From positions 4,707,501 to 4,771,500 of the forward strand of contig NC_092563.1 of NCBI RefSeq assembly GCF_037975245.1: a stretch of 64,000 bases of DNA. Reading direction: 5' to 3'. Position 1 is the first letter of the stretch; each line of letters begins with the position of its first letter. Below, piece by piece: positions 21,197 to 31,700 of this stretch. The translations under genes and the position numbers were made by a program. This DNA is from Apostichopus japonicus (Eukaryota; Echinodermata; Holothuroidea; Aspidochirotida; Stichopodidae). The notes beneath the pieces are model-generated. The model was not told the DNA's origin and ran no database searches. It saw nothing but the letters and a program-made list of their open reading frames with translations.

Positions 21197-21660
21197 ATTC
21201 CACTTAAGTGGAATAGACTAGCCAATCACATTCCACTTAAGTGAAATAGACTATCCAATCACATTTCACTTAAGTGGAATGCATTTCCACTTAAGTGGAA
21301 TTGTATTCCACTTAAGTGAAATAGACAGGACATTCCACTTAAGTGGAATTGTATTCCACTTAAGTAGAATACAATTCCACTTAAGTGAAATGCATTTCCA
21401 CTTAAGTGGAATACAATTCCACTTAAGTGGAATGCAATTCCACTTAAGTGAAATAGAATTTAGCTTAAGTAAAATGCAGTGACAAGTTGATGAATTCAGC
21501 TTAAGTAAAATACAATAAAGCTTAAGTGGAATGGTATTCCACTTAAGTGAAATAGAATTCCACTTAAGTGAAATAGAATTCCACTTAAGTTAAATAGTAT
21601 TCTGCTTAAGTGAAATTGAATTCCACTTAAGTGAAATGTATTCGACTTAAGTCGAATTGC
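21197..21660. repeat. Right palindrome array (CTTAAG-centred)
   Basis: The same 18 to 22-bp palindromic units as the left array, about two dozen, ending in TTCGACTTAAGTCGAA. Near 21190-21260 the units are spaced by a repeated agccaatcaca-type word. Confidence 0.95.
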
Positions 21661-21694
21661 GAGGTAAATGTTAAAACGGCTTTCCATACGCCCG

Positions 21695-21990
21695 TCCCCT
21701 CCGCCTACACCACGAACGACAACGGCGAGGAGAAACAATTGCCAGAAAACTTCCCCGTTCTCACCAACCCACTGGCCAAACAGTCAAACCGGCAACCCCC
21801 TTGATCGGCTCTGTCCATTATAGGAGAGGATAAAGTTGAAGTGGAACACGATAGCAAGTTGGAACAAAGGGTGACCACTAACGTATTCCCAGATGGACGA
21901 ATCAATGTCGTGGTTGAAAGATTCCAGAGGAACGACGCGTGGAACCGAGCCAGTTGTATATATAATTTTGTAAATATGTTTGTAATGTAA
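21695..21990 (+). pseudogene. 3' continuation of the zinc-finger frame of the gypsy-type element
   Basis: The plus strand gives coding-like segments such as AYTTNDNGEEKQLPENFPV, and after a stop VEHDSKLEQRVTTNVFPDG up to ERFQRNDAW, ending at a TAA near 21988. The hydrophilic, acidic character suits the tail of the protein begun at 19607. The link across the foldback insertion is inferred from position alone. Confidence 0.35.
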
Positions 21991-22458
21991 AGTATGTTAA
22001 TATTTCTGTGTTATTGTTTTAAGATAACGAGAGTGGTAGCCGTGTTATTCTAACGTAGGAGAATTTGTTTAAAGTAATAGTAAGTTTGAAGTAAGTAAAT
22101 GTGAGGACGCAATAGGAACTAAGGTGGCAGGTGTGTAACTGAACTTGCGTAGTATTTAAGCTTTGAAAGCTATTCTTTAAGCTGTATTAACTGTTTAAGT
22201 AATGTTATAATTCTTTGCTGGGAAATCCCCGTTATCCTCCTAAGTTGTATACTATGACGTAAGCAATCGTGCACCTGGCCTCTCGGTCTCCGGAAGTCTG
22301 GTGACTGCAACTCTGAGGCGGTGTTCTTTGAAGTAGAACATTCTAACGCGCGTAAACTTAAGCCATTATTCAGGCTAGTATACAAGGAACTGATGGTACG
22401 TGCAGCGTGGGACTCTTTGACAAAATCTCTCAAGACGTCTACGTACGGTACGTTATCA
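21991..22458. other. Possible 3' flank or LTR of the gypsy-type element
   Basis: Non-coding. It follows the retroelement frames directly, so an LTR is possible, but no second LTR copy was found in the window to prove it. Confidence 0.3.
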
Positions 22459-22466
22459 TATCATTT

Positions 22467-22845
22467 CAAGGGCGTAGGAACCGGGGGGCTAGGGGGGCGC
22501 CAGCCTCCCAGTTAAAAATGTGGAGGGGCGGAAGTATCATTCCGCCCCCCCCCCCCCCCCGCTTCGCAAGTCAGAAAACCCCTTTTTCATTTCCAAATGA
22601 GAAAAAAATCTCATTTGGAGCACCAAATTGCATCTAAGGCCTGGTGAAAATACAAAATTAAGTTTTCAAAATGGAGTGGGTGTTGAAGTGTGCTATATTG
22701 CACCAAATTGCATCTGAGGCTACCTGGAAATGCAAATGGGACACCCCCTCCCCTTAGACCCCTCCCCCCTTAGACCCCTCCCCCAGGCCGGCCATCAGTC
22801 TTCAGCCCCCCTCCCCCCACTCAAAAGTACCTTCCTACGCCACTG
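22467..22845. mobile_element. Non-autonomous hAT-type element, 379 bp
   Basis: The left end CAAGGGCGTAGGAA and the complement of the right end CAGTGGCGTAGGAA agree at 12 of 14 positions. The 8-bp duplication TATCATTT is exact (22459-22466, 22846-22853). The interior has G and C runs and the word ccccttagacccctccccc, which recurs in the element at 28339-29000. Confidence 0.85.
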
Positions 22846-23031
22846 TATCATTTACTATTATCAAAATTAGTAGGTTTCTAATACCACAGCACCGTGTATG
22901 ACTGTTCGTAGATATTGTAAGCGCTCAGAATATTATTGGATACATTTGTGGGTTGTATTAATTGTTAGCAAACTGCGCTATTGCACCGAGGGAGATTACG
23001 CCCAGTTATTTAGGAGTAACGTTATTGACCG

Positions 23032-23150
23032 ATTGTAAATGTAAATGTAAATAAAATCTTATATAGCACACTACGCGCGATGCATTTGTGCGCTTTACAA
23101 TCAAGAAAATACAATGCCATAAAACAATAAAAAGAAAAAAACAGTAAATA
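23032..23150 (-). mobile_element. LINE/SINE 3' end with (TTTACA)n tail
   Basis: The minus strand reads TTGTAAAGCGCACAAATG and on to GTGCTATATAAGATTTTATT, then TTTACATTTACATTTACA. This GCGC...GCGCTATATAA arrangement with a short repeated tail is typical of CR1/L2-like 3' ends and recurs elsewhere in the window. Confidence 0.6.
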
Positions 23151-23450
23151 CATATAACCATCTACAGAAAAATACAAATATAAATATTGTTATCATTTTT
23201 CGTTATTTAGTAGCGCTCTGAACTGCGTGACACTGTGTGTACTTTAGAAGAGATCAGTGTTCTGATGTGATTGGATATATTTCAGTTAATCCGTAATTAG
23301 GAACATTAGTGAATATCCTAGGTCAGCTATCAGAAAGATACGTTACTGTCATTTAGTCCATCGGTTGGTTCTCATTATATTTACATCGGTTTAACGGCAT
23401 TGCAGACACTGTTAAGTTAACTCTGTAGCGTTGAATTTGTTTTCATATTT

Positions 23451-23706
23451 AGACGCTGCGTTTGGCGTTCCGTCTATCGCCGCGTTATACGTTGTGTTAA
23501 ACGCTGCGTGTGGCGCCGCGTTGGACGTTGCGTTTGACGCTGCGTTGGGCGTTTGCGTTTAGTGCCGCGTTGTACGTTGCGTTATGCACTGCGTTGGGCG
23601 CCGCGTTGCACGTTGCTTTATACGCTGTGTGTGGCGCCGCGTTGGACGCCGCATTGGGCGTTGCGTTTAGTGCCGTGTTCTACGCTGCGTTTAGACGCCG
23701 CGTTAA
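23451..23706. repeat. 12-bp minisatellite (about 21 units)
   Basis: Units of the form acgctgcgttgg/gcgccgcgttgt, much richer in GC than the surroundings. The 12-bp period keeps a frame open and gives an Ala/Leu-rich pseudo-protein, which is an artefact of the repeat. Confidence 0.9.
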
Positions 23707-25751
23707 CATTTACGTTCTGCGTAACGCAAGGACAAGTGTAAGAACATTTAATGAACCAAGTAAGCAGACGGAGGTCTGAATAAACGGTACCACTGTGCCA
23801 CGGGCACTTTAATATCTTCTCCATTGTCATCTTTATGTCAAGACTTTTTTGCCAACCCCATCTTTAAAGACTGCCCCACCAGACAGGGAAGTGACGTTAC
23901 GCTACTTTAAGAGCTTGTGTTTAACCTTAGGCTTAAATGTTATGTTTGTAATAGACAATGGTGTCCTCCTTTTAGTTTGCTAAATCCGATTACAAAATAG
24001 GCCTATAGCCTTTTTCAACATCCTTGTCATTTCATATAACATATATTTCACCTGATATTGTTTTCCATGGGATCATTAGCTAAGAATCAAAGTTGAAAGA
24101 AAATCCGATAATGTATTTAAGCATTATTATCCTATTTCTACACCCAGTTCAAAACTGAATGTAATTTAAAATAGAAAATATCCTGCAGTCGTACATCCTT
24201 ACAATATCACAGTTGTATGCTTAAAGTTCACTTTTTGGAGAAAAACGTTGTAACAATTTGAAATGATTATATATCAAAACAGACGTCGAAATGTAATGAT
24301 CATTTCAAAATATATATTGAACGGTCTTTTTCAACATCATCAATATTGCCACAAATATGCTAGAAAGTGAAAGCTTAGAAATGGTCACTCGTTTTGTACC
24401 GGATGGGTAGGCAAGCAATTGTAGTTTTCTACATACACGGTCGCTCGTTTTCGTCGTTTGTACATAATGCTCTATTAGAAATTGAAGGACGCCCTCAAAT
24501 TTGATAAATACGGCCTCGAAACTCACGCCACCAATTCCACCTCTTAACTTTCTCAAGCTGAAACGAGACTTGCTCGAGCCGCTAAAATTTACTGCACGCT
24601 TGCTTCTATCATTGCATGAAACTTTCGATACGGCGGATCACCTCGTTTTGTTTAATTCTTATATTTCTACCACAGCTAGCACATCTCTAAAAAATATTGT
24701 AGGCCTTATAGTAGCCATGCGCGTATCAAATTTTTGGATGGTTCACTCACAAACTGTGTACAGAATTAAGTGCATATGAAGAAGTAAAAATTGAAAATAA
24801 AAATTAGAATGCTACGCGTCCGTGCGGTATCGATCCGAGTCGATAAATGATCGATCGATGCACATGTGGGAATGTTTTGCCTGATGAAATTTTTGAAAAC
24901 ACGTACGCATACGTATTAGGTTAAATGAGATTCAAGTTATTCTTCATTCTGCGGAATGGGAAGCAAATAACGGAGTATATCATTAGGCTTACGAACTCTG
25001 CCGATTGCTGGAACGTCCTATGAAACCTAACAGGCGCTAATTATAATAAAATAAAGACCCTTTAGGGTAGTTTATGTAGTTTCATAACACGTTCGTACGA
25101 TAGGCCACATAGTGGTATCGTATAGAAGAAACTGATTGTTTCAAGATATTCTTATTACAGTTTTTCTAACATATGTCACTTTTGTTTTGTTTGATAATTT
25201 CCTTCTTTTATGCCTTTTGATTTTATGGCCCCTATCGAACCCACCCATATGGCCCAGTCATTGAATTCTATATATAGATAAACTCTATGCCCTTGAACTA
25301 CTTCAGGACAATGACCATGCGAGCGATACGACGGTTTTTTTGTTGAAAGAAACTAGTCATGCATGAACGGCCTGGTCTTCTGCCAATCGCACAATCTTAT
25401 GCACGAGAGATGTACCACCATACATGCTGCCATACCAGATAACGAAAATATTTGTTAACAAACAGTATCGTTTTACAGTTGTTATTGAAGGTTTCGACTT
25501 ATTTTCTAGTAGTAGAAGTAGGCTCAACTTTCAATATTTGGCGGTGGGCAACACTCACCAAGGCCAGTGAATAGGCTAAGTGGAAAACCATACGTTTAGT
25601 TATTATTTTTACACCGCGATAACCTATGGTGACCGCCAGTAACAAAGTCCACTCCCAGTACACACACGAAAAGCCTAAGTTAGGCCTACTTCAATTGGTC
25701 GACTAAAGTTCGGAACTGTTGCCTGCGACCGAGTCGGAATTTTATTTAAAG
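23707..25751. other. Intergenic stretch before the Skeletor-like gene
   Basis: AT-rich. A minus-strand frame (24556-24305) and an overlapping plus-strand frame (24501-24779) are open but not recognised. The last few hundred bases before 25752 should hold the promoter and 5' UTR of the next gene; no TATA-type signal stands out. Confidence 0.4.
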
Positions 25752-25794
25752 ATGACAGAGCAGTATGGAGCAGTGTGCTTGGTTTTACAACTTT
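25752..25794 (+). CDS. Skeletor: Skeletor-like exon 1 (start, signal peptide)
   Basis: The frame [14 protein letters not shown] plus one base ends at donor CTTT|GTGAGT. It joins exon 2 to give a hydrophobic core running into CFCLVNCQ, a good signal peptide. This start is chosen from phase and hydrophobicity; no transcript supports it. Confidence 0.6.
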
Positions 25795-28700
25795 GTGAGT
25801 ATAGCTAACGTGATTTTGCAACGTTTTCTATATAAGTTACATACAAAGGTGGCTGCTAACCCTAATTAACTCGGTTTTCAAACAGCACTGTTGACACATG
25901 TTCATTCTTCTTAGTTCATCTGTTTTCAGCCTACATTCTACTTTATGTGATATATGGTAGGCTTTCTATGCAGTAGCTTTTTATTGTACCAGGGAGTTGC
26001 TACTCCATTACGCAGCTCCCTGGTTGTAATGAATTGATATCCTGATAAGTCGAATATGCTCCATGTATCACAGTTCACGGAAAATATGTAAGTGAGTTAG
26101 TCATTATAAATGTTTCACATCATGAATAAATTCCTGAAATAACTTGTATAAGGACCCAACTGCTAACTGAAGAAACCTGGGAATAGTGTGAAGAGAGGCT
26201 GAGAGGAGGGGTATGTGGGACGGGGCAGTGATACAAGGTAACATAATTATGTTAGTGGAACTTTGTGTACAGGCTGTCTAGTCAGTTGTCAACATTGACA
26301 CCAAACTTAACTATTTTAGGAAGTTGTCTTGTGGCTGTTACAGATCATATCATATTTTTATGTATAAACCCTTTAGGTACATGCCATCAAAATGATAAAA
26401 TATGTGCCCACAATTTAATCAGGAATTGCTCAAATATATTTCATTTTTCAATTATTCACCATTATTTCGACATACCGCAGAAATTGTCCAATTGATTACT
26501 CATCGAAATTAGACAAACTAACATTATTAACAATTAAACGACGGTTTACGACATATTACTCTGTGCGTGTATGAAATTCTCTTACCACTTTTAAAACTGC
26601 TTTGAAAAATTATTATTTTAGACTCACTTTCACTGTGTAATTGAATGTGTTTTAACTTGTAATATGCATAAATACTACGTTTGGAACTATTAACTAATTA
26701 ATTTGTAACATTTAAACAATTTTTTTTTTTACTACGTTTAGTGTTCTATTTATTATCGTTTAGTATTGGGTGTTTATTACTATCTGTTTTAGGCTTTTAC
26801 AATAATTGTCTTACTGTACTATACTTTCTCATACTTATTTATATTTAAACATTGACTATGATTTAATCTTTTTTGTATTCTTTTTTTTAAAACTATTTTA
26901 CTATTTACTTACTTCTGAATATGTTTTGTACTATGCGTTTAGGTTTTTTTCTTATTATCAGTTAGCACAGGTGTTTTTTATAGTGTTGCTTTAGGCCTAT
27001 TTACATTTAATGCCTTATTGGTTCTATATTTAATATTTAGTTTTTTTTTACTATTTCTTTTTAGGTTTTACATTTGTAAAGCACTTTGAGCAGCTTTGCT
27101 GATTATGCGCTTTATAAATATTACCAAGTTACTATTATTATCATTACATCTAGATACTCACTTGCATTGTCCACTGCATGGACAATTTCAGAATGCAGTG
27201 ATTCCTCGGAGCGGGAGGATGAGGCTGCCGACAGCCAAAACCAATCGTCACCTCTCCTCATTCGTCCCACAGTGCATCAGAATCCATAATCAAAATTACA
27301 ATCGCTAGTGTTCTTGCCCTCTGGTTACACCTTCACTGTTTTTGTCATACTTAGTCTTGCATTGTTGGACTTTGTAATTTTATTGTCTTATTGTTTTATG
27401 TGAGTCATTTTCCATGTGCTGTATTTTAATGTTATATCCATCTTATTCTGTACATCGAGCATTTAATTACCCGAAATGGGTTTAATAAAGTGAATCTTAT
27501 CTTATCTTGCCATTTGCTTCACATTTCAACAATTTTCTGCAAAATCAACTTTAACTCACTCAATAAGGAATTTGCAAATTTAAATATTGTAGAAAATCTG
27601 TTAAATTGATGACATATTTATTTGATCAATTTGACATTTTGACCTAAAATAGTGAATAACATACTATCATACTGTATGTGAGCAATGCAAAATTTTCTTT
27701 CAAATTTTATAATTGTAGCATCCTTAAGATCATTTAAGCATTTTCAATTAACTCACTAATTTATGTTAAATGTTACTTTTATCATTTTGCAGCAAAATGT
27801 TATTGGGAAATAATTTACACTTTGTATATAAGATGAAAGAATAAGCTCCATACAGAAATGAAGCTGATTATTTTTGTTACACTCTATGTCAGCAATGGGA
27901 ATGGTAGGCCTATTAATACTTGATCATATCTGTGTCTCTCTCTCAATTTATTTGTTTGTTTTTTTTTTGGCCGAAGGTTTCTGTTTAGTGAATTGCCAGT
28001 ACTATGGTAGAGAGATTGGGGATTTCATGCCAAATAATGCTGCTCAAACAGAAATATTAGGGACCATCTATGCTGTGGATAACTTTCAAATTTTCATCAA
28101 GAGTTTCACCTTTGATGGTAACAGTAATGGAAGAGGTAAGTTTTCTTGTATAGACCTGCAAATTTGGATTATTTTTGTTGTTGTAATTCCATTCGGTCCA
28201 GAGACTTCAAACATCAGTGGGTGCAGGTGGAACTTCTCTTAGTACACGTTTCCTTATCTTTTTAACTTCCAACCTAATCAATTTGTGACATTAGTCAGGT
28301 AGTCAGTATATAGGCCCCAAATTATAGCATGCTATAGTCAGTGGCGTCGCCTAGTGCCCCCCGAGTGCCCCCCCATCTGAGATTTGGGTTGGTAAAAAAA
28401 AATATATATATTTTGTTATATTCAACGCCCATCATCTGAGTTGGTTTTTCATAAGGACAAAGAAGCACAGTAATTCGTATTTTCTTCAAATGAGTTGTGA
28501 AAAAATGAAAAAGTTTATCCTTGACCGTCGGGTATCGAAGTCGTAACCCGGTGTCGATATTTACATTGAATGTGTCAGCCAATAGCGATGCTGGAACCTG
28601 TTACATCTTAATAGATAATGGGAGAAAACGAGAAGGACAAGAAAGGAGTCGGGGGTCATGCACACATTAATTCAACAAATGTAGGTTCTATTGATAGGGT

Positions 28701-31700
28701 TAGACATAATATCAACAGCATGTGGTTCATATCCTCTGCAAAATTCTGTGCATTGTTAAAATCATTACCTCAAAAATAGCAATTTCTGGAGATACCTTCA
28801 GATCGAATTTAGCATCAAATGTGGCAGCATTTTGCATCTAGCCCATCCTCCGTATGCGAAAATTTTCCAAAGGGGAGGGGGAACCCCATCCCCTTAGACC
28901 CCTCCCCCAGGACGGCGATCCGTATCCACCTAAGTGCCTCCCATCAAATGCTGGTGTCCCCCCTGTGCCCCCCAGACTGAAAAGTCTGGTGATGCCACTG
29001 GCTAGAGTATATTTGCTAGCAGTTTTCAAAAAGTACTTTCCTGGAGGTCTTTATACTCTCCAAATTGTTCTTAGACATTTTTAAGGAACACACAAGATGA
29101 CTGAATGTCCCAGTGGGGAAAATTTCCTCAAAGGTTGTAAAAACACAGTTTAAGAATTTTGACCAAAAGGACCATTTTTGAATATCTAGCATATTTTGTG
29201 CCAATACAGCATATCTTTTTACGGCCCCAAACATTGGCTGTTCCCTTGCATCCCTACACTTCCTTGGTAGAAAGTTCACCATTTAACTCCAATGTCTTCT
29301 ATGAAATATGATAGTCTCAAAGTCACATATTATATCCTTGACAATGAGAAGTCAAGCAAATTCTCTCTCTGAAAAGGCCTAAAATTTAAAAGGTACAAAA
29401 ATATGCTAGAAATATGCATCATACTGCTCCCATCCCGTGCCACATACCGACACCATATTAGACGTTAATTAACATAGCTCAGATGCCCTGGATTTACATT
29501 GTTAGTACAAATATTTGTTACAAAATTTTGATTACTTTTCTTCATAAATACAGTGACGTACACAGTAAGAGAGATATACAGTAAGTTTTGTTCCTCAGGA
29601 TTATTGTTCTTAAGTTGACCTCACAATATAAGGAGATTTGGAAGATTATCACAAAAAGGACTATTTTGACCCATGGGATGACTATGCAATATTAAAGGAA
29701 TGGCAGTTTAAAGATCTGCTTTGTTGGCTCTAATTATAGCACGCTATAGCTAGGAAAGTTTTTTGATTATGTAATCGACCTGCCACGGTCGTATTAACTC
29801 AAACTCATATATAATGGGACAGCTAGCTGCAGTTCTGGTTCTTCTCACAAACATGATCTACAGTGCAACTTGAAGCCAAAAATAAATTCAAGCAACTTTA
29901 ACAGAAATCTATCACAAACATTTGAACATTTATAACAAATTGAACAATTCCAAACTTTTACCAAGTACTTGATCAATGTTGGATCTTAAATGTCCCTGTT
30001 GATTCTCTACATCAATTCAACTTTAGGGAATCATTTATCCAGTATTCGCATCACAAAATGCATCACAAAACGGTCAAAATTGCTATACATACAGATGTTA
30101 AGATGTACATAGCAGGTTTCAATGCAGCAACTGTAATAATATTCAAATGAGAGAAGAAACAAATCAGTGCCTTTGAAAATGCTAACACAAAATTATGAAC
30201 ACTTAATTAAATTCCCTGATTCCTGGAAGTAGTCCATGATTGTTAATTTGATCAGTTGACAAGTTACACAATTGATGAAAAGGTGACTCAGAATTTGGAA
30301 TTCATATTATATTTCCTTTTGTTCACAGAGCTGTTGTTATACATCTGATATTGACTATATGATCAAGTTGAACACACGTACAGAGATGCCAACCAGTACG
30401 ATTTTATCGTATTTAGTACTATAAAACAAGTGAAATACGATACCTCGATATTGCCTCTTGAAAATATGATTTTTCATCTTTCCAAAAAAAAAAAAAAAAA
30501 ATATTAATATTTTTTAAAGGAAGCAAAATCGCATAGAAACATGTACAAGTAATCCCCCAAACCCCGACAAACACGTTGAACAACGAGCCTACATGGGCCG
30601 GAAATACGCGGAATCGGCTGCTTTACAATTTGCTCATTAAATGTCAATGAAAAAGCAAACATTTTACTTCTCAGTTCTTACCAGTAAAACATTTTTCTGA
30701 CATTTTACTGGCCCGGGGCCAACAGGCCAGTGGTATAAGTGTCGAGTTTTTGTGAAAATCTGATTTTTCTCTCCAAAATCTGATTTTTTAGGATATTCAG
30801 TCTGTTTTTTTGGTGTCAAGAGGTTGGCATCTCTGCACTTATATCATAAATCTCACAAAACTCTGTTTTGTACATCGATCATGCTTTGTCAGTGCTCAGT
30901 TGATTTTGATGTGTCATTACGATAGGTCTACTGAGCTACTAACAGTTACCTTCTGATTGATGTAGGTTTTTATCACTTGCTGTTTGTATTTTAAATTCAA
31001 CATGTACATATATGACTTTACCAAGAAGCATGATTAAATGTAGGCCTATCGGTCATGTCTTTTTGCACGATATAGATGCTCGTTTTCTTGCCGGTAGTTC
31101 GGACGAACCAGATGGTACAGGATTCCTTTTATCTGATGAGAGGGGACAGTGAGTGAATGGTGTTGACTGGTGTTTTTGACTGGTGGTGGTGCTTGGTGAT
31201 GGTGTAAAACCCTAGTGACCATGAGGACAGCCCTTCTTTCTTTAGTATCATGAAACATTGACTGCCAGGGTTAGTCGGTGGCATTAATTAACAAGACCTT
31301 CTTCGGGCTGCCAAAGTATATATGCTTATCCACAGTGTACAGCTTGTCTTTGAACCAAAATTATACCAAATATTTTTTAAAAAGAAGTAAATTATTTGGG
31401 CTTGCAAAAAAAGAATCGACTTACAGTGCAACTGAGGTTGTACTCTTACTCTGCAAACGCATACTAAACCAAATTAGAAAACCAGATCTTTAAATTCATG
31501 CTGCATAGCAAGATTCTGATTTGGAAAAACTTGATCTGAAAGACATTGAGAGTGCAGGACACATTTATCGCACAACAAAAGTAAAACATTTCTTCAATGT
31601 TTTTTATCACATATCGCATGAAGTGTGAACAGTCTCGCATAACTACACAGTTCCAATTCTTTTTTTTAGCATCCTATCATGTCGTATCGTACGTATTACG

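Larger units (their letters stand above)
20022..21688. mobile_element. Foldback-like element with palindromic subterminal arrays
   Basis: The left end TATGGCAAGCCGTTTTAAC and the right end (complement TATGGAAAGCCGTTTTAAC) continue together through ATTTACCTCGCAATTCGACT, giving about 40 bp of inverted repeat with one mismatch. CGCCCG flanks both sides (20016-20021, 21689-21694) as a probable 6-bp target duplication. Each arm continues into an array of TTCCACTTAAGTGGAA-type palindromes. The middle 0.64 kb is unique and holds a 103-codon reading frame. This layout resembles foldback (FB) transposons. It interrupts the zinc-finger frame of the gypsy-type element. Confidence 0.75.
25795..27976 (+). 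other. Skeletor-like intron 1
   Basis: 2.2 kb. It holds a strong hairpin, a LINE 3' end and a second retroelement-like 3' tail. The acceptor is T-rich but ends CCGAAG. Confidence 0.6.

Noticed and set aside
20050-21660. CRISPR-like array
   Set aside because: Units are short palindromes with spacers of only a few bases, and the context is animal DNA with introns and transposons.
23510-23830. Ala/Leu-rich small proteins
   Set aside because: Produced by the 12-bp minisatellite.
24305-24779. Overlapping open frames on both strands
   Set aside because: No splice context, domain or repeat homology was recognised, so no gene is claimed.
28854-29084. Pro-rich small protein
   Set aside because: It runs across the C-rich interior and the right end of a hAT-type element.
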